Assembly: GCF_025994435.1 (NCBI RefSeq)
Contig: NZ_BAQK01000079.1
Location: 1 to 64,000 of the forward strand
Direction of reading: 5' to 3'
DNA: 64,000 bases
From: Gluconacetobacter johannae
Lineage (GTDB): Bacteria > Pseudomonadota > Alphaproteobacteria > Acetobacterales > Acetobacteraceae
In this document: piece by piece, positions 32,625-42,164 of the stretch
How positions within the stretch are numbered: the first letter of the stretch is position 1
Layout of the letters: the number at the start of each line of letters is the position of its first letter
Made by a program: the position numbers and the translations under genes
The notes under the pieces: model-generated
What the model was told of the DNA's origin: nothing
The model's database searches: none
The model's input: only the letters and a program-made list of their open reading frames with translations

Positions 32625-34488
32625 GGTTCAATTCCTCTTCAAGGCTCTCAATTATTGTGTTGAATGCCTTCTTGTATTTTTCGGTCACGACGGAAAGCTC
32701 ACTAACGCACTGAATAGTATTTGGTGAAACCCAGTCGTTTACCCACTTTTCGATTGGTCCAGACACTTCTGTCATCCAGACTTCGAACAGGCTGTTCGCA
32801 TTAGCGGCAACAACGGCACGGTTATCTCCTGTCAGGACTTTCGTTTCGCTCTCGCCATCAAACAGACTTCCCCCAAGACCGCCGACGAAGGAGCCAACCG
32901 CGCCGCCTATCATCGCCCCGACGGGCCCTCCTACCAAACCGATAACTCCCCCAATTGCCGTTCCAGCAGTCGAACCCACGCCTTTGCCCATAGAACTCTC
33001 ACGCTTGGTCGTAGAATAAATATTCTCGTATTCAGGAATACTTTTCATGCTTGAGCATATAAATTTTGGCTTAATTGGGGCTGCATGACCAAATTTATTT
33101 GCCACAATTGCACAAAAAAAGTTAGTAGAAGAGGTTCTATATTTTTTTAATATGGTATGAAGGGCTTCGTTTTTTTTCTCTGCAGCCATTTCTTCAGCGC
33201 TAGCGCAAATTTCATCCGTTTTCATCGAAGCTATTTCGTGAGCAGCATTCCGGCAGTATTCCCCCAATTTCTTTTTGAATGACGCGATATCGTTCGAGAA
33301 GATCTCACTCGCGGCATCAATTTTGGCAAAGGTTGCCATCACCTCTTTCATGCAGTCGCTGATATCACGCAGCGATGTCACCATGCGCGCGCACTCACCT
33401 TGGGTCTCCAATATCTGAGCCATGGTCGTGAAGAAGTTTTGCATGCCACTCTGGCACCATAACGTCTCCGGAGAGCCATTTCCTTCACACGCAAACCGCG
33501 CAGAAACGGACACTACCGAGAATTCATAGAGACCAACCTCTTGGGGTTCGAATGCACTTTCGATGAAAGCACGCAGACCCTCACACTGTTCCTGCCTCAC
33601 AGAATCGGATTTCATAGTCAGGGTACGGATGATATTCCCGTCAGCGTCTTCATCTTCGTCCATCGTATCAGAGGCTGTTATAACCAATAAAAGTGGCTTG
33701 CCACTGCGTAGGAATGACAAAATTTTGGTCCTGTCCGACTCACGTTGGGGGCTGCTGGAATTCAGCGTATAAATGATGAGATCGGAAGCATCGACATACT
33801 GATAGGCCAAGTCCCCATTGGAGGCGTTCGCGGAATCAACACCTGGTGTATCTACCCAAGTGAAACCCGGAAGGCTAAAACCCTGAATGGAAGACGTGGT
33901 CTCGGCAATGCCGATACCAAATGCCCTTTGCCTCGCCATGATTTCAGGGGACATCTTTTCATTCAGGCCGCTGCTTGTCTCGTAAAAGAAGGTTGGCTGC
34001 GGTGAAACGCTTTTGATGGAGTGGGCGTCCGGTGAGATGACCCCATAGGCGACAAAGTTTCCTAGGGATGACTTGCCAGCCTTGACCTTGCCGAAGACGC
34101 AAGCCATGCGGCCTTGGCCATATTTCAACGAGAAAAGGTTTCGGCGGTGATATTCCTCAATTTTACTGACTATCTTTTTATGATAGGAAGTAATCTCTGC
34201 AATCCATGTTTTACGTTCATCGTACAGGGCGGGCAGGCCCATCTCTTCCAGACTATCTTCGCCGTCTAACCTGGCCTTTCGGGCCGCGATAACAGCCTGG
34301 ACCTGATTTTCCATCGTCTGGGTTGCTTGGTCGATGTGTCCAAAAGCCTCACCCAAGTCTTTCTTCATCTGGCAAAGCGCCTGTTCTGCTACAGCAATGT
34401 TTGTATTGCCACTCTCGCTCTCCAATGCTGAAACAAAATCCAGAAAATCATTGCGGCTTTTAAAATTTTGGCATTTAAGCGAGATCAT
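32611..34488 (-). CDS. dynamin-like GTPase, first gene of pair
   Basis: 625 residues, leftward. A helical N-terminus of about 120 residues, then P-loop GKVKAGKSS at 133-141, switch-like Pro/Thr region SPQPTFFYE and G3 DTPG at 213-216. Near 500-540 lies a glycine-zipper membrane segment (GGVIGLVGGPVGAMIGGAVG), a likely membrane-insertion paddle, then a helical tail. Its end overlaps the start of the second GTPase gene, so the products are made together and may form a hetero-oligomer, as in tandem bacterial dynamins. The DNA is markedly AT-rich for this genome. Confidence 0.78.
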   Translation of the reverse strand: MISLKCQNFKSRNDFLDFVSALESESGNTNIAVAEQALCQMKKDLGEAFGHIDQATQTMENQVQAVIAARKARLDGEDSLEEMGLPALYDERKTWIAEITSYHKKIVSKIEEYHRRNLFSLKYGQGRMACVFGKVKAGKSSLGNFVAYGVISPDAHSIKSVSPQPTFFYETSSGLNEKMSPEIMARQRAFGIGIAETTSSIQGFSLPGFTWVDTPGVDSANASNGDLAYQYVDASDLIIYTLNSSSPQRESDRTKILSFLRSGKPLLLVITASDTMDEDEDADGNIIRTLTMKSDSVRQEQCEGLRAFIESAFEPQEVGLYEFSVVSVSARFACEGNGSPETLWCQSGMQNFFTTMAQILETQGECARMVTSLRDISDCMKEVMATFAKIDAASEIFSNDIASFKKKLGEYCRNAAHEIASMKTDEICASAEEMAAEKKNEALHTILKKYRTSSTNFFCAIVANKFGHAAPIKPKFICSSMKSIPEYENIYSTTKRESSMGKGVGSTAGTAIGGVIGLVGGPVGAMIGGAVGSFVGGLGGSLFDGESETKVLTGDNRAVVAANANSLFEVWMTEVSGPIEKWVNDWVSPNTIQCVSELSVVTEKYKKAFNTIIESLEEELNHVAA

Positions 34489-34524
34489 TATTCTATATCG
34501 TTAATTTATTGAAAACGCATAATA

Positions 34525-34553
34525 TGATATATTATATTGCCTTTTTATGCAAG
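34525..34553 (-). promoter_or_regulatory. promoter of the dynamin operon
   Basis: On the minus strand TTGCAT and TATCAT are 17 bp apart, 37-65 bp upstream of the first GTPase start, in the most AT-rich spot of the window. The -10 region overlaps a short A/T palindrome that might be a regulatory site. Confidence 0.55.
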
Positions 34554-34843
34554 GTCACACAATTGAAGCCAACTTCGTTTCCCACGCAGCAGGGCGTTCG
34601 TCCGAATGATGACAGGCCCGACGACTTAGATCGTCCAGCACAATAGTAATCGGCCGTTAATCCGCTCTTTATCCAGCCACTGCTCCGATTCATGTGATCT
34701 GGAGCAAGGCGTTGCTAACGCGGTGATCTGCTTTTCCTGACATTCGCCGAAAAGCCGACATTCCGCTTTCCCCGCAACCCGGACCTACGGGCTGCGCTGC
34801 CGCCGTCAACTCCGGGGGGAAATGGACTGCCCTGCCTGAACGG
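34554..34843. other. gene-free stretch at the island edge, with one dyad
   Basis: No gene supported. TGCTCC (34681-34686) and GGAGCA (34701-34706) form a 26-bp imperfect dyad that could be a relic of a mobile-element end. GC rises back to the chromosomal level by about 34.74 kb, so the island border is near here. Confidence 0.4.
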
Positions 34844-34898
34844 CTGGGTTTCCAAAGGGCGATGCCCTTTGGCGGGTTTCAGGGCAGCGCCCTGAGGC
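34844..34898. repeat. REP-like repeat, copy F (hairpins 3 and 4)
   Basis: CCAAAGGGC-N3-GCCCTTTGG, CGGGTTT and CAGGGC-N3-GCCCTG in the usual orientation, just after the 3' end of the leftward c-di-GMP gene, where it could end its transcript. Confidence 0.85.
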
Positions 34899-34914
34899 TT
34901 GCCGCCCCTGGTTT

Positions 34915-37731
34915 TCAGGCGTTGGCGGGGGTCTCCACGGTGTCCGTGGCGACGGGGCCGGGGCGGCCGAGGAAGTAGCCTTGGGCTTCGGTGCAGCCTT
35001 CGACGTCGAGGATATCCAGTTGGGAGCGGGTTTCCACCCCTTCGGCCAGCACGGGGATGTTCAGGCTGCGGCCCAGGGCCAGGATGGCGCGCAGGATGGC
35101 CTTGGATTCCGGCGAGTGCTCGATTTCGTTCATGAAGCTGCGATCGAGCTTGATCTTGTCGAACGGAAAGGTTCGCAGCGTTTCGAGGGAGGAGTAGCCC
35201 ACCCCGAAATCGTCGATGGCGATCGACACGCCCATGGCCTTGATCCGCCGCAGGATACGCAGCGAGTGCGCCTTGTCCACCACGATTGCGGTTTCGGTCA
35301 TCTCCAGTTCCAGCCGGTGCGGCGCCAGGCCCGTTTCGGCCAGGATGGCGGCCACCTGGTCGGCCAGGCCGTCGTCGCCCAGTTGCACCGCCGACAGGTT
35401 CACCGCGACCGTGTAGGGGTGCGACCAGCCCGCCGCGGCCCGGCATGCCGCGCGCAGCACCCATTCGCCAATGGGAAGGATGGCCCCGCATTCCTCGGCC
35501 AGGGGGATGAAATCCATCGGCGGGACCAGGCCCCATTCGGGGTGGCGCCAGCGCAGCAGGACCTCGAAGCCGGTGATCTCGCCGGTCGAAACCTTCTTCT
35601 GCACCTGGAAATTCAGGTGGAACTGCTTGCGGTCCAGCGCCTCCCACACTGCGGCGGCCAGGCTGCGGCGGCCGCGCGCGGCCTCGTCCATTTCGGCCTG
35701 GTAGAAGCAGATCCGTTCGCGTAGCGCCGCCTTGGCGCGATACATCGCAAGGTCGGCGTTGACCATCAGCGTGTCGACCGTGCCGGCGTCCTGCGGATAC
35801 AGCGACACGCCGAGGCTGGCGTCGGGCCGCAGTTCCAAGCCCTCCAGCACGATCGGCTGCGACAGGCAGGCCTCCAGCCGCCCGATGAAGGCATGCAACT
35901 CGGCGATGTCGTGGAACCGCTTGGCCGCGGCGAATTCGTCGCCGCCCAGGCGCGCCACCAGTTCGTCCTCGGCCTGGATGGCGCGGATGCGCCCGGCCAG
36001 GACCCCCAGCACCTTGTCGCCCGTCGCGTGGCCGTGCTGGTCGTTGATCGCCTTGAACTTGTCCAGGTCGATGCAGATCACCGCCAGGCGCTGCCCGGCC
36101 CGGCCGGCCATCGTCAGGTCGCGGCGCAGCAGGTCGTTGAACTGCGCCCGGTTGGGCAGGCCGGTCAGCCCGTCATGATGCGCCAGATAGGCGATGCGCG
36201 CCTCGGCCTCCAGCCGCTGGGTGATGTCCTCGTAGGTTTCGACCCACCCGCCGTCGGCCGTCGTCCGCACCGTGGCCTGCACCGCCCGGTCGTCGCGCAG
36301 GCGCAGCAGGAACTGTCCGTCCCGGCCTTGCCGGATCACGGCCATCTGCAGGTCGCATACCTCGTCCACGCGCCGCCGCAGCGGGTCGCCGGCCCATCCC
36401 AGCGCGGCGTAGACGCGGGTCAGGAACGCGCGATATTCCATGCCCGGCGCGATGTCATGGACGTTGAGGCTGAACAGCTCGGCGCAGCGCCCGTTCGCCA
36501 GGATCACGCGGCCGTCCGGCCCGAACAGGCACAGGCCCTGCGACATGTTTTCCAGCGCGATGTCCAGGTTGCGCGTGACCTGGGCGAGGCGGTCGGCGTC
36601 CTCCTTCTGCCTGGTGCGGTCGCGCGTGATATGCGCGTAGCCGATCAGGCCGCCCTCGGCGTCGCGCAGCGGCTCGATCGTGGCCGACGCCCAGAACGGC
36701 GTGCCGTCCTTGCGATGGTGCCATCCCTGCCGCGTCACGCTGCCCGCGCGGGCGTCGGCCAGAACGCGCTGGGGTTCGCCGGCCTGCCTCTCGTCATCGG
36801 AGTAGAACTGTCCGAAATCCCGGCCCAGCACCTCGGCGGACGTGTAGCCTTTCAGGCGTTCCGCGCCGGCATTCCAGGTGCTGACGCGTCCGTGCGGGTC
36901 GATCATGTAGATCGCATAGTCCCGCACGCCTTCGACCAGCAGGCGGAAGCTCAGGTCGCTCGTGCGGACCGCGCGTTCGGCGCGCCGGGCGAAGAAGGCC
37001 GCGGCCAGCCCGATGGACAGCAGCGCGACGGCCCCGATGCCGATCAGGGCGATCAGTACCAGCGACGACAGGGCCGGCCCACGCATCCGCCCGGCCGCCA
37101 TCGCCATGGGCAGACGCTGTATCGTCAGGGCGGACATGGCGGTAAAATGCAGGCCGGCGATCGCCAGCCCCAGCAACAGGGCCGGGATCAGTCGCCGGAA
37201 CGGTGTGTCGGTGCGCCGCCGCGCCGAGAGAAACGCCGCGAGGGACAGCGCGACGCCTGCCCCGACCGACAGGCCGACCAGCGTGCCGTTCCAGATCATG
37301 TTCCCCGGCATCCGCATCGCGGACATGCCGATGAAATGCATTGCCGCGACACCCAGCCCGAATATCATCGCGGCGCCCGCGCTGGCGGCCCGGCGCGGGG
37401 GCCGCGCGATGCCGTGGCCCGCGGCCAGGCTGATGGCGGCGGAGGTGGTCAGGATCGCGATCAGCAGCGACAGCAGGGTCGGCCCGGGCCGGAACGACAG
37501 GGCGACGCCCGGCCGATAGGCCAGCACGGCGATGAAATGGGTGGCCCAGATCCCGAACCCGCCGGCGGCGCCCGCCCCGCCGATCCACAGCGCCCGGCCA
37601 TCCTCCGCGTTGTGCCGCGCCCGGTCCAGCAGGACCATGCTTGCGTAGCTGCTGAGCAGGCAGAGCAGAACCGCCAGACCCGTTCCGACAACGCCATGTT
37701 TCAGGACGACATACCCCACGATCCCCGGCAT
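34915..37731 (-). CDS. MHYT-PAS-GGDEF-EAL membrane c-di-GMP signalling protein
   Basis: 938 residues. The first 245 or so form an MHYT sensor with several membrane helices and motif-like ATHFIA, AMHFIG and GLHFTAM. Two PAS-like domains follow (about 270-500), one containing YAIYMIDPHGRVSTWNAGAE. A diguanylate cyclase domain has the full motif GGDEF, and an EAL domain has EVLLRW, IAIDDFGVGYSSL, IKLDRSF and AEGVET. Both output sites look complete, so it could make and break c-di-GMP. MHYT domains are thought to sense O2, CO or NO via copper. It is transcribed alone. Targets could include cellulose or biofilm control. Confidence 0.9.
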   Translation of the reverse strand: MPGIVGYVVLKHGVVGTGLAVLLCLLSSYASMVLLDRARHNAEDGRALWIGGAGAAGGFGIWATHFIAVLAYRPGVALSFRPGPTLLSLLIAILTTSAAISLAAGHGIARPPRRAASAGAAMIFGLGVAAMHFIGMSAMRMPGNMIWNGTLVGLSVGAGVALSLAAFLSARRRTDTPFRRLIPALLLGLAIAGLHFTAMSALTIQRLPMAMAAGRMRGPALSSLVLIALIGIGAVALLSIGLAAAFFARRAERAVRTSDLSFRLLVEGVRDYAIYMIDPHGRVSTWNAGAERLKGYTSAEVLGRDFGQFYSDDERQAGEPQRVLADARAGSVTRQGWHHRKDGTPFWASATIEPLRDAEGGLIGYAHITRDRTRQKEDADRLAQVTRNLDIALENMSQGLCLFGPDGRVILANGRCAELFSLNVHDIAPGMEYRAFLTRVYAALGWAGDPLRRRVDEVCDLQMAVIRQGRDGQFLLRLRDDRAVQATVRTTADGGWVETYEDITQRLEAEARIAYLAHHDGLTGLPNRAQFNDLLRRDLTMAGRAGQRLAVICIDLDKFKAINDQHGHATGDKVLGVLAGRIRAIQAEDELVARLGGDEFAAAKRFHDIAELHAFIGRLEACLSQPIVLEGLELRPDASLGVSLYPQDAGTVDTLMVNADLAMYRAKAALRERICFYQAEMDEAARGRRSLAAAVWEALDRKQFHLNFQVQKKVSTGEITGFEVLLRWRHPEWGLVPPMDFIPLAEECGAILPIGEWVLRAACRAAAGWSHPYTVAVNLSAVQLGDDGLADQVAAILAETGLAPHRLELEMTETAIVVDKAHSLRILRRIKAMGVSIAIDDFGVGYSSLETLRTFPFDKIKLDRSFMNEIEHSPESKAILRAILALGRSLNIPVLAEGVETRSQLDILDVEGCTEAQGYFLGRPGPVATDTVETPANA

Positions 37732-38215
37732 CCGATGTTCCGCCTCGCCGCTTCGCCGCGTCCCGTTATTCCGGCCGGAACGACGGCACGTCTCATATCC
37801 CCGAGAGCACCGGGGAGTCCGCTTTTTTTAGGATCCTGACCGACGGGTCAAGGTCGGCCCGCGCGGATCGCCTCTGCGTACGCACTCAGGGCGGGCCGTG
37901 GCAAGCCCCGCCCGCAGGCATGGGAAAAGGAAGGTCGGGTGCGGCCCGAATCCGGCAGGGACGGCGGCGCCGCCGCGCCGCATATGGGATGGGACAGCCG
38001 GAATGGCGCTTCGGTTCCGAACGACCGGCGCGCGCCGCGCGGCGCGGGGGCCGGGGCGCGATCACGGCGAATGGACCGTGCCGCCCCGGCCTGGAATTTT
38101 TCCGGCGGATTTGAAAAGACCTGTGAATCCGGACGGCATGTCCGGAACACGCTATCGCGTCGCCTTCCGCCGGATCGCGAAGCCTGAAGGCGATCGGTGC
38201 TACAGGTGGCCGGTG
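37732..38215. other. 484-bp gap without a supported gene
   Basis: Several overlapping frames are open here on both strands, but their products are Arg/Pro/Ala-rich without domains, as expected from high-GC DNA. I see no RNA gene or clear hairpin pair. Confidence 0.5.
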
Positions 38216-38593
38216 CTACATGTCCAGGGGCCGGCGATAGTAATCGTCGATCCCGCGGCTGTACATGTCGTCGCTCCAGTTGGGCATCGTGTCTTCGGTG
38301 TAGACCGGGGCCGATTGCAGTTGCTCGCGGGTCAGGTTGACGACGTATCCGCCTTGCGCCGGATCGTAGCTCAGGGTGTTCCACGGCAGGGGATGATAGC
38401 TGTTGCCGATCCCCAGGAAGCCACCGAAGCTCATGACCGCGTAGGTGACGTGGCCGGTCAGCTTGTCGACCATGAAATGCTTGACGGTCCCGAGCCTTTC
38501 GCCGTCACGGGAATAGACGGCGGTGCCTTCGACCTTGTCCGAGGCGATCAGGTCATGCGTCTCGGTCTGGTGGGTGGTGATAGAGTCGGACAT
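38216..38593 (-). CDS. PRC-barrel domain protein
   Basis: 125 residues from the ATG at 38593; the longer frame to 38650 lacks support. The barrel core is LIASDKVEGTAVYSRDGERL then GTVKHFMVDKLTGHVTYAVM, followed by FLGIGNSYHPLPWNTLSYDP. Small stand-alone PRC-barrel proteins are common in alphaproteobacteria and are linked to stress or RNA/photosynthesis-related functions. The exact role here is unknown. Confidence 0.82.
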   Translation of the reverse strand: MSDSITTHQTETHDLIASDKVEGTAVYSRDGERLGTVKHFMVDKLTGHVTYAVMSFGGFLGIGNSYHPLPWNTLSYDPAQGGYVVNLTREQLQSAPVYTEDTMPNWSDDMYSRGIDDYYRRPLDM

Positions 38594-38677
38594 GGGGCCC
38601 TCTCCTCTTGGCTGGTCCAGTAAGCGTGGGTACGCCGACACGCCGGACAAGGGGGCAGGCGCGACCGCACGAAAACG

Positions 38678-39301
38678 TCAGCGCGGGATCAGGGCCGCCA
38701 GGGCGCGGTCGGCGGGGTCGGGGCCGGCGGCCAGGCCCTGGGCCACGCCGGCGCGGTCTTCGGCCGTGCGGTTCTGGCTGAGCTTGCGCTTGCCCTCCAG
38801 CCGCGCGATGGGCAGCCGCAGGCCGACGATGCCGCGCAACTGGGCGGCGATGAAGGCGTCCGGCGCGTCGGACACCGCCCAGGGGGCGGGGCGTCCGGCC
38901 TCGTGCCGGTCGGTCAGGCGGGTCACGATGTCGCGCAGCCGGTCGGCGTCGTCGAAGAATTCGACCGGGCCGGTGGCCTGCACGGCGGTGTAGTTCCAGG
39001 TCGGCACCACCTTGCCGTGCTCGCGCTTGGCGGCGTACCAGCCGGGCGAGACATAGGCGTCCGGCCCCATGAACAGGACCACCGCCGGGCCGGTCGCGGG
39101 CGTGCTCCACTGGGGGTTGGCGCGGGCGACATGGCCGTACAGCACGCCGTATTCGCCTTCGTCCTCGGCCAGCAGCAGGGGCAGGGGAGTGACCAGCGGA
39201 CCCTCGGCGGTGGCGGTCACCAGCGTCGCCAGCCGGGTGGCGCGCATCATCGCGTGCACGGTGGGCAGGTCGTCGGTGCGAAAGGCGGGGGGTGTGTACA
39301 T
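38678..39301 (-). CDS. PaiB-family FMN-binding protein
   Basis: 207 residues from the ATG at 39301, the family length. MYTPPAFRTDDLPTVHAMMR, GVLYGHVARANPQWS and VPTWNYTAVQATGPVEFFDD are the PaiB signatures (flavin reductase-like split barrel). PaiB was described in Bacillus as a negative regulator acting with the acetyltransferase PaiA. The biochemical role here may instead be FMN-dependent. It is divergent from gcd, with a perfect dyad between them. Confidence 0.85.
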   Translation of the reverse strand: MYTPPAFRTDDLPTVHAMMRATRLATLVTATAEGPLVTPLPLLLAEDEGEYGVLYGHVARANPQWSTPATGPAVVLFMGPDAYVSPGWYAAKREHGKVVPTWNYTAVQATGPVEFFDDADRLRDIVTRLTDRHEAGRPAPWAVSDAPDAFIAAQLRGIVGLRLPIARLEGKRKLSQNRTAEDRAGVAQGLAAGPDPADRALAALIPR

Positions 39302-39385
39302 CGGGCCGGTTCTCTTGGTCGGGGGGCCGTTCCATAGACACCAGGCGAGCGGGAAAGGGAAGGTGGGGCGGGCGCTGCCGCCGCG

Positions 39386-39409
39386 ACCTGTCTCACCCAT
39401 GAGACAGGT
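39386..39409. promoter_or_regulatory. perfect 10-bp-arm dyad between paiB-like gene and gcd
   Basis: ACCTGTCTCA-N4-TGAGACAGGT is a perfect inverted repeat 154 bp upstream of the gcd start and 85 bp upstream of the PaiB start. Its size and exact symmetry indicate a dimeric regulator site. The regulator is unknown; the Fis-type protein encoded at 43,160 is one candidate. Confidence 0.6.
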
Positions 39410-39562
39410 GCGCGATCGTGGAACACTCCTGCGTGAGCATATCCCTGTCGAGCATGGCGCCCCGTGCGGGGGCCATGCTGTTCAGGGGCGCCGGCCAGCG
39501 GGGACAGTACGCCGATACTGCCGCGCATGTGTGGCCATGAAAACTTCAGAGAGAAACGCGGT

Positions 39563-42019
39563 ATGCGAGAGAGTATCGGGAGGTTATTGTCTATCGTAAC
39601 CTCGGCCTTGTTCGCCCTGATCGGGCTTTTTCTTTTCTTCGGTGGAGCGCAACTGCTTTTTCTGGGTGGTTCGTGGTTCTACATCCTGGCGGGCGCCGTC
39701 ATGCTGGGCGTGGCGTTCTGCGGGATCAGGATGCCGAAGCTGGCCAACCGCATCTATGCGGCGTTCCTGCTGGCGGCCACGCTGTGGGCGCTGGTCGAGG
39801 TCGGGTTCGACATCTGGGGCCTTGAAGTCCGCCTGATGATGCTGGTCGGCCTGGGCGCGTGGCTGTTGCTGCCGTGGGTCTGGCGGGCCGGCGCGGGCTG
39901 GCTTGGCGACAAGCGCGAGGTGCTGGGCGCGGTCGCGATTTCCGGCCTGGCGCTGGTGGCGAGCTGTTTCAGCAGCTATTCGATCAACGGGACGGTGCCC
40001 GCCGAGCGCATGGCGGCGCAGGGACAGCCCGACCCGGCGTCGGACGGCGTGGCCGATGCCGACTGGTCGGCCTATGGCCGCACGGTGGGGGGCGACCGCT
40101 ATTCGCCGCTGGGCCAGATCACGCCGGCGAACATCGGCACCCTGAAGCGGGCCTGGCTGACGCGCACGGGCGATGTGCAGCAGGATGGCGAAGGCAGCGT
40201 CGCGGGGCCGGACCAGGGGCACGAGTTCAACCTGGAACTGACGCCGATCAAGGTGGGCAACACGCTGTACATGTGCACGCCGCATAGCTGGGTGATGGCG
40301 CTGGACGCCGCCACCGGCAAGGTGAAATGGAAGTTCGACCCGCATCCGGCGACGGCCGACCTGGCGAAGAACGTCTATCTGGCCTGCCGTGGCGTGACCT
40401 ATTACCGCATCCCCGACGAGATCCAGACCAACTGCCGCACGCGCATCTATTCGCCGGTGGCGGATGTGCGGATGGTGGCGCTGGATGCCGAGACGGGCAA
40501 GCCCTGCGACGATTTCGGCGACCATGGCTTCATTTCCATGCGCCAGTACCTGGGCCATGTGCCCCATGGCTTCCATTTCATCACCTCGCCGCCGATGGTG
40601 GCCAAGAACCGCCTGATTACCGGCGGGTGGATCTTCGACAACCAGGCGAATTTCGAGCCCTCGGGCGCCATCCGGGCGTTCGACGCGACGACGGGCGAAA
40701 TCGCCTGGGCGTGGGATGCCGGCCATACCCCCGAGACCTGGAAGCCCGGCCCGGACGACGTGCTGACGCGCGACACGCCGAACGCGTGGGGCGTCTATAC
40801 GGCCGACCCGGCCCTGGGCCTGGTCTATATCCCCACGGGCAATTCGCCGCCCGACAACTGGGGTGGCTCGCGCCGTCCGTTTGACGATGCGACGTCCTCG
40901 GCCACCATCGCGCTGGATATCGTGACGGGCGAGCGGCGCTGGACGTACCAGACCGTGCATCATGACCTGTGGGACATGGATCTTCCTTCCGGCCCGTCCA
41001 TGGTCGAACTGCCCGGCCCGAACGGCGAGAGCGTGCCGGCGCTGGTGCAGAGCACGAAGCGGGGCGAATTCTTCGTGCTGGATCGCCGCACCGGGCAGCC
41101 GGTTCCGGGCTATCCTGTCGAGGAACGGCCCGTTCCGACGGCCGATCATGCGCCTGACGACCGTGTCTCGCCCACGCAGCCCTATCCGGCGGCGATGCCC
41201 AGCCTGACGCCCCCGAACCTGCGGGAAAGCGACATGTGGGGTGCCACGCTGCTGGACCAGATGATGTGCCGCATCGAATATCGCCAGTCGGCGTATGAGG
41301 GGCAGTTCACGCCGCCGCATGTCGGCAGGACGACGATCGTCTATCCGGCGTTCTATGGCGTGGTGGACTGGCAGGGCATCACCATCGACCCGCAGCGCAA
41401 GATCCTGCTGGCCAATGCAAGCTACCTGCCGTTCCGCATCAAGCTGGACAAGCGCCAGACGCTGGAAGGGTCGGGCACGCTGCCGAAATGGAGCGGCCAG
41501 GGCGAGGAGCCGGCGGCGAAGGGCGATGCGCTTTCGGTGTCGCCGGATTACGGCACGCCGTATATCGCCTTTACCAATCCCTGGCTGAATCCGCTGCAGA
41601 TTCCCTGCAAGGGGCCGGTGTGGGGCACGCTGACGGCGATCGACCTCGTGACCAAGAAGATCGTCTGGCAGCATCCGGTGGGCACGACGCGCGACACCGG
41701 GCCCTTCCGCACGCACAACAACCTGCCCCTGCCGACCGGCATGTATAATATCGGCGGCAACATCGTGACCAAGGGCGGTGTCGTGTTCATGGGCGCCACG
41801 GCCGACGATTACCTGCGCGCCTTCGACCTGGCGACGGGCAAGGTGATCTGGAACGACCGCCTGCCGGCGGGCGGACAGGCCACGCCGATGTCCTACGAGA
41901 TCGGCGGCAAGCAGTATGTGCTGATCGCGGCCGGCGGCCATGGCGGCCTGGGGACGCGCAGCGGCGATTACATCATCGCCTATACGCTGGATGGCGCGCA
42001 GGGCGTTCCGGCGCAATAA
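39563..42019 (+). CDS. gcd: membrane-bound PQQ-dependent glucose dehydrogenase
   Basis: 818 residues, usual for the enzyme. Start at ATG 39563 rather than the in-frame 39464, because the five N-terminal membrane helices begin here (MRESIGRLLSIVTSALFALI). The periplasmic eight-bladed propeller starts near 170 with SAYGRTVGGDRYSPLGQITP and holds WANFDNQ-like blade motifs such as HHDLWDMDLPSGP. It ends GGHGGLGTRSGDYIIAYTL, typical of mGDH. It oxidises glucose to gluconolactone outside the membrane and passes electrons to ubiquinone, the hallmark of acetic acid bacteria. No pqq genes are in the window. Confidence 0.93.
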   Translation: MRESIGRLLSIVTSALFALIGLFLFFGGAQLLFLGGSWFYILAGAVMLGVAFCGIRMPKLANRIYAAFLLAATLWALVEVGFDIWGLEVRLMMLVGLGAWLLLPWVWRAGAGWLGDKREVLGAVAISGLALVASCFSSYSINGTVPAERMAAQGQPDPASDGVADADWSAYGRTVGGDRYSPLGQITPANIGTLKRAWLTRTGDVQQDGEGSVAGPDQGHEFNLELTPIKVGNTLYMCTPHSWVMALDAATGKVKWKFDPHPATADLAKNVYLACRGVTYYRIPDEIQTNCRTRIYSPVADVRMVALDAETGKPCDDFGDHGFISMRQYLGHVPHGFHFITSPPMVAKNRLITGGWIFDNQANFEPSGAIRAFDATTGEIAWAWDAGHTPETWKPGPDDVLTRDTPNAWGVYTADPALGLVYIPTGNSPPDNWGGSRRPFDDATSSATIALDIVTGERRWTYQTVHHDLWDMDLPSGPSMVELPGPNGESVPALVQSTKRGEFFVLDRRTGQPVPGYPVEERPVPTADHAPDDRVSPTQPYPAAMPSLTPPNLRESDMWGATLLDQMMCRIEYRQSAYEGQFTPPHVGRTTIVYPAFYGVVDWQGITIDPQRKILLANASYLPFRIKLDKRQTLEGSGTLPKWSGQGEEPAAKGDALSVSPDYGTPYIAFTNPWLNPLQIPCKGPVWGTLTAIDLVTKKIVWQHPVGTTRDTGPFRTHNNLPLPTGMYNIGGNIVTKGGVVFMGATADDYLRAFDLATGKVIWNDRLPAGGQATPMSYEIGGKQYVLIAAGGHGGLGTRSGDYIIAYTLDGAQGVPAQ

Positions 42020-42041
42020 GGCCAGCCCTGGCGGGACAGGT

Positions 42042-42112
42042 CGGGCGCTGCCCGAACCCGCCAGGGCCTGAGGCCCTGGACCCCGATCGGGGGCCGGTGG
42101 CCCTTGGGCGGG
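42042..42112. repeat. REP-like repeat, copy G (hairpins 1 and 2, degraded 3)
   Basis: CGGGC-N3-GCCCG, CCAGGGCC-N3-GGCCCTGG and GACCCCGATC, followed by a shortened third hairpin. It lies in the 145-bp gap after gcd. Confidence 0.8.
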
Positions 42113-42120
42113 AAACTTTG

Positions 42121-42144
42121 CGCGGGCATCTCCGGATGCCCGCG
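42121..42144. terminator. perfect hairpin after gcd
   Basis: CGCGGGCATC-TCCG-GATGCCCGCG, 10-bp perfect arms, 101 bp past the gcd stop and 20 bp before the next gene. It lacks a strong U-tract. It could end gcd mRNA or shield the start of the downstream message. Confidence 0.5.
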
Positions 42145-42164
42145 TCTCTCGACGGAATTTCTCC

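Noticed and set aside
37848..38623. Open frames on both strands in the gap after the c-di-GMP gene
   Set aside because: No domain, start site or codon pattern of a real gene; the PRC-barrel gene explains the right-hand part.
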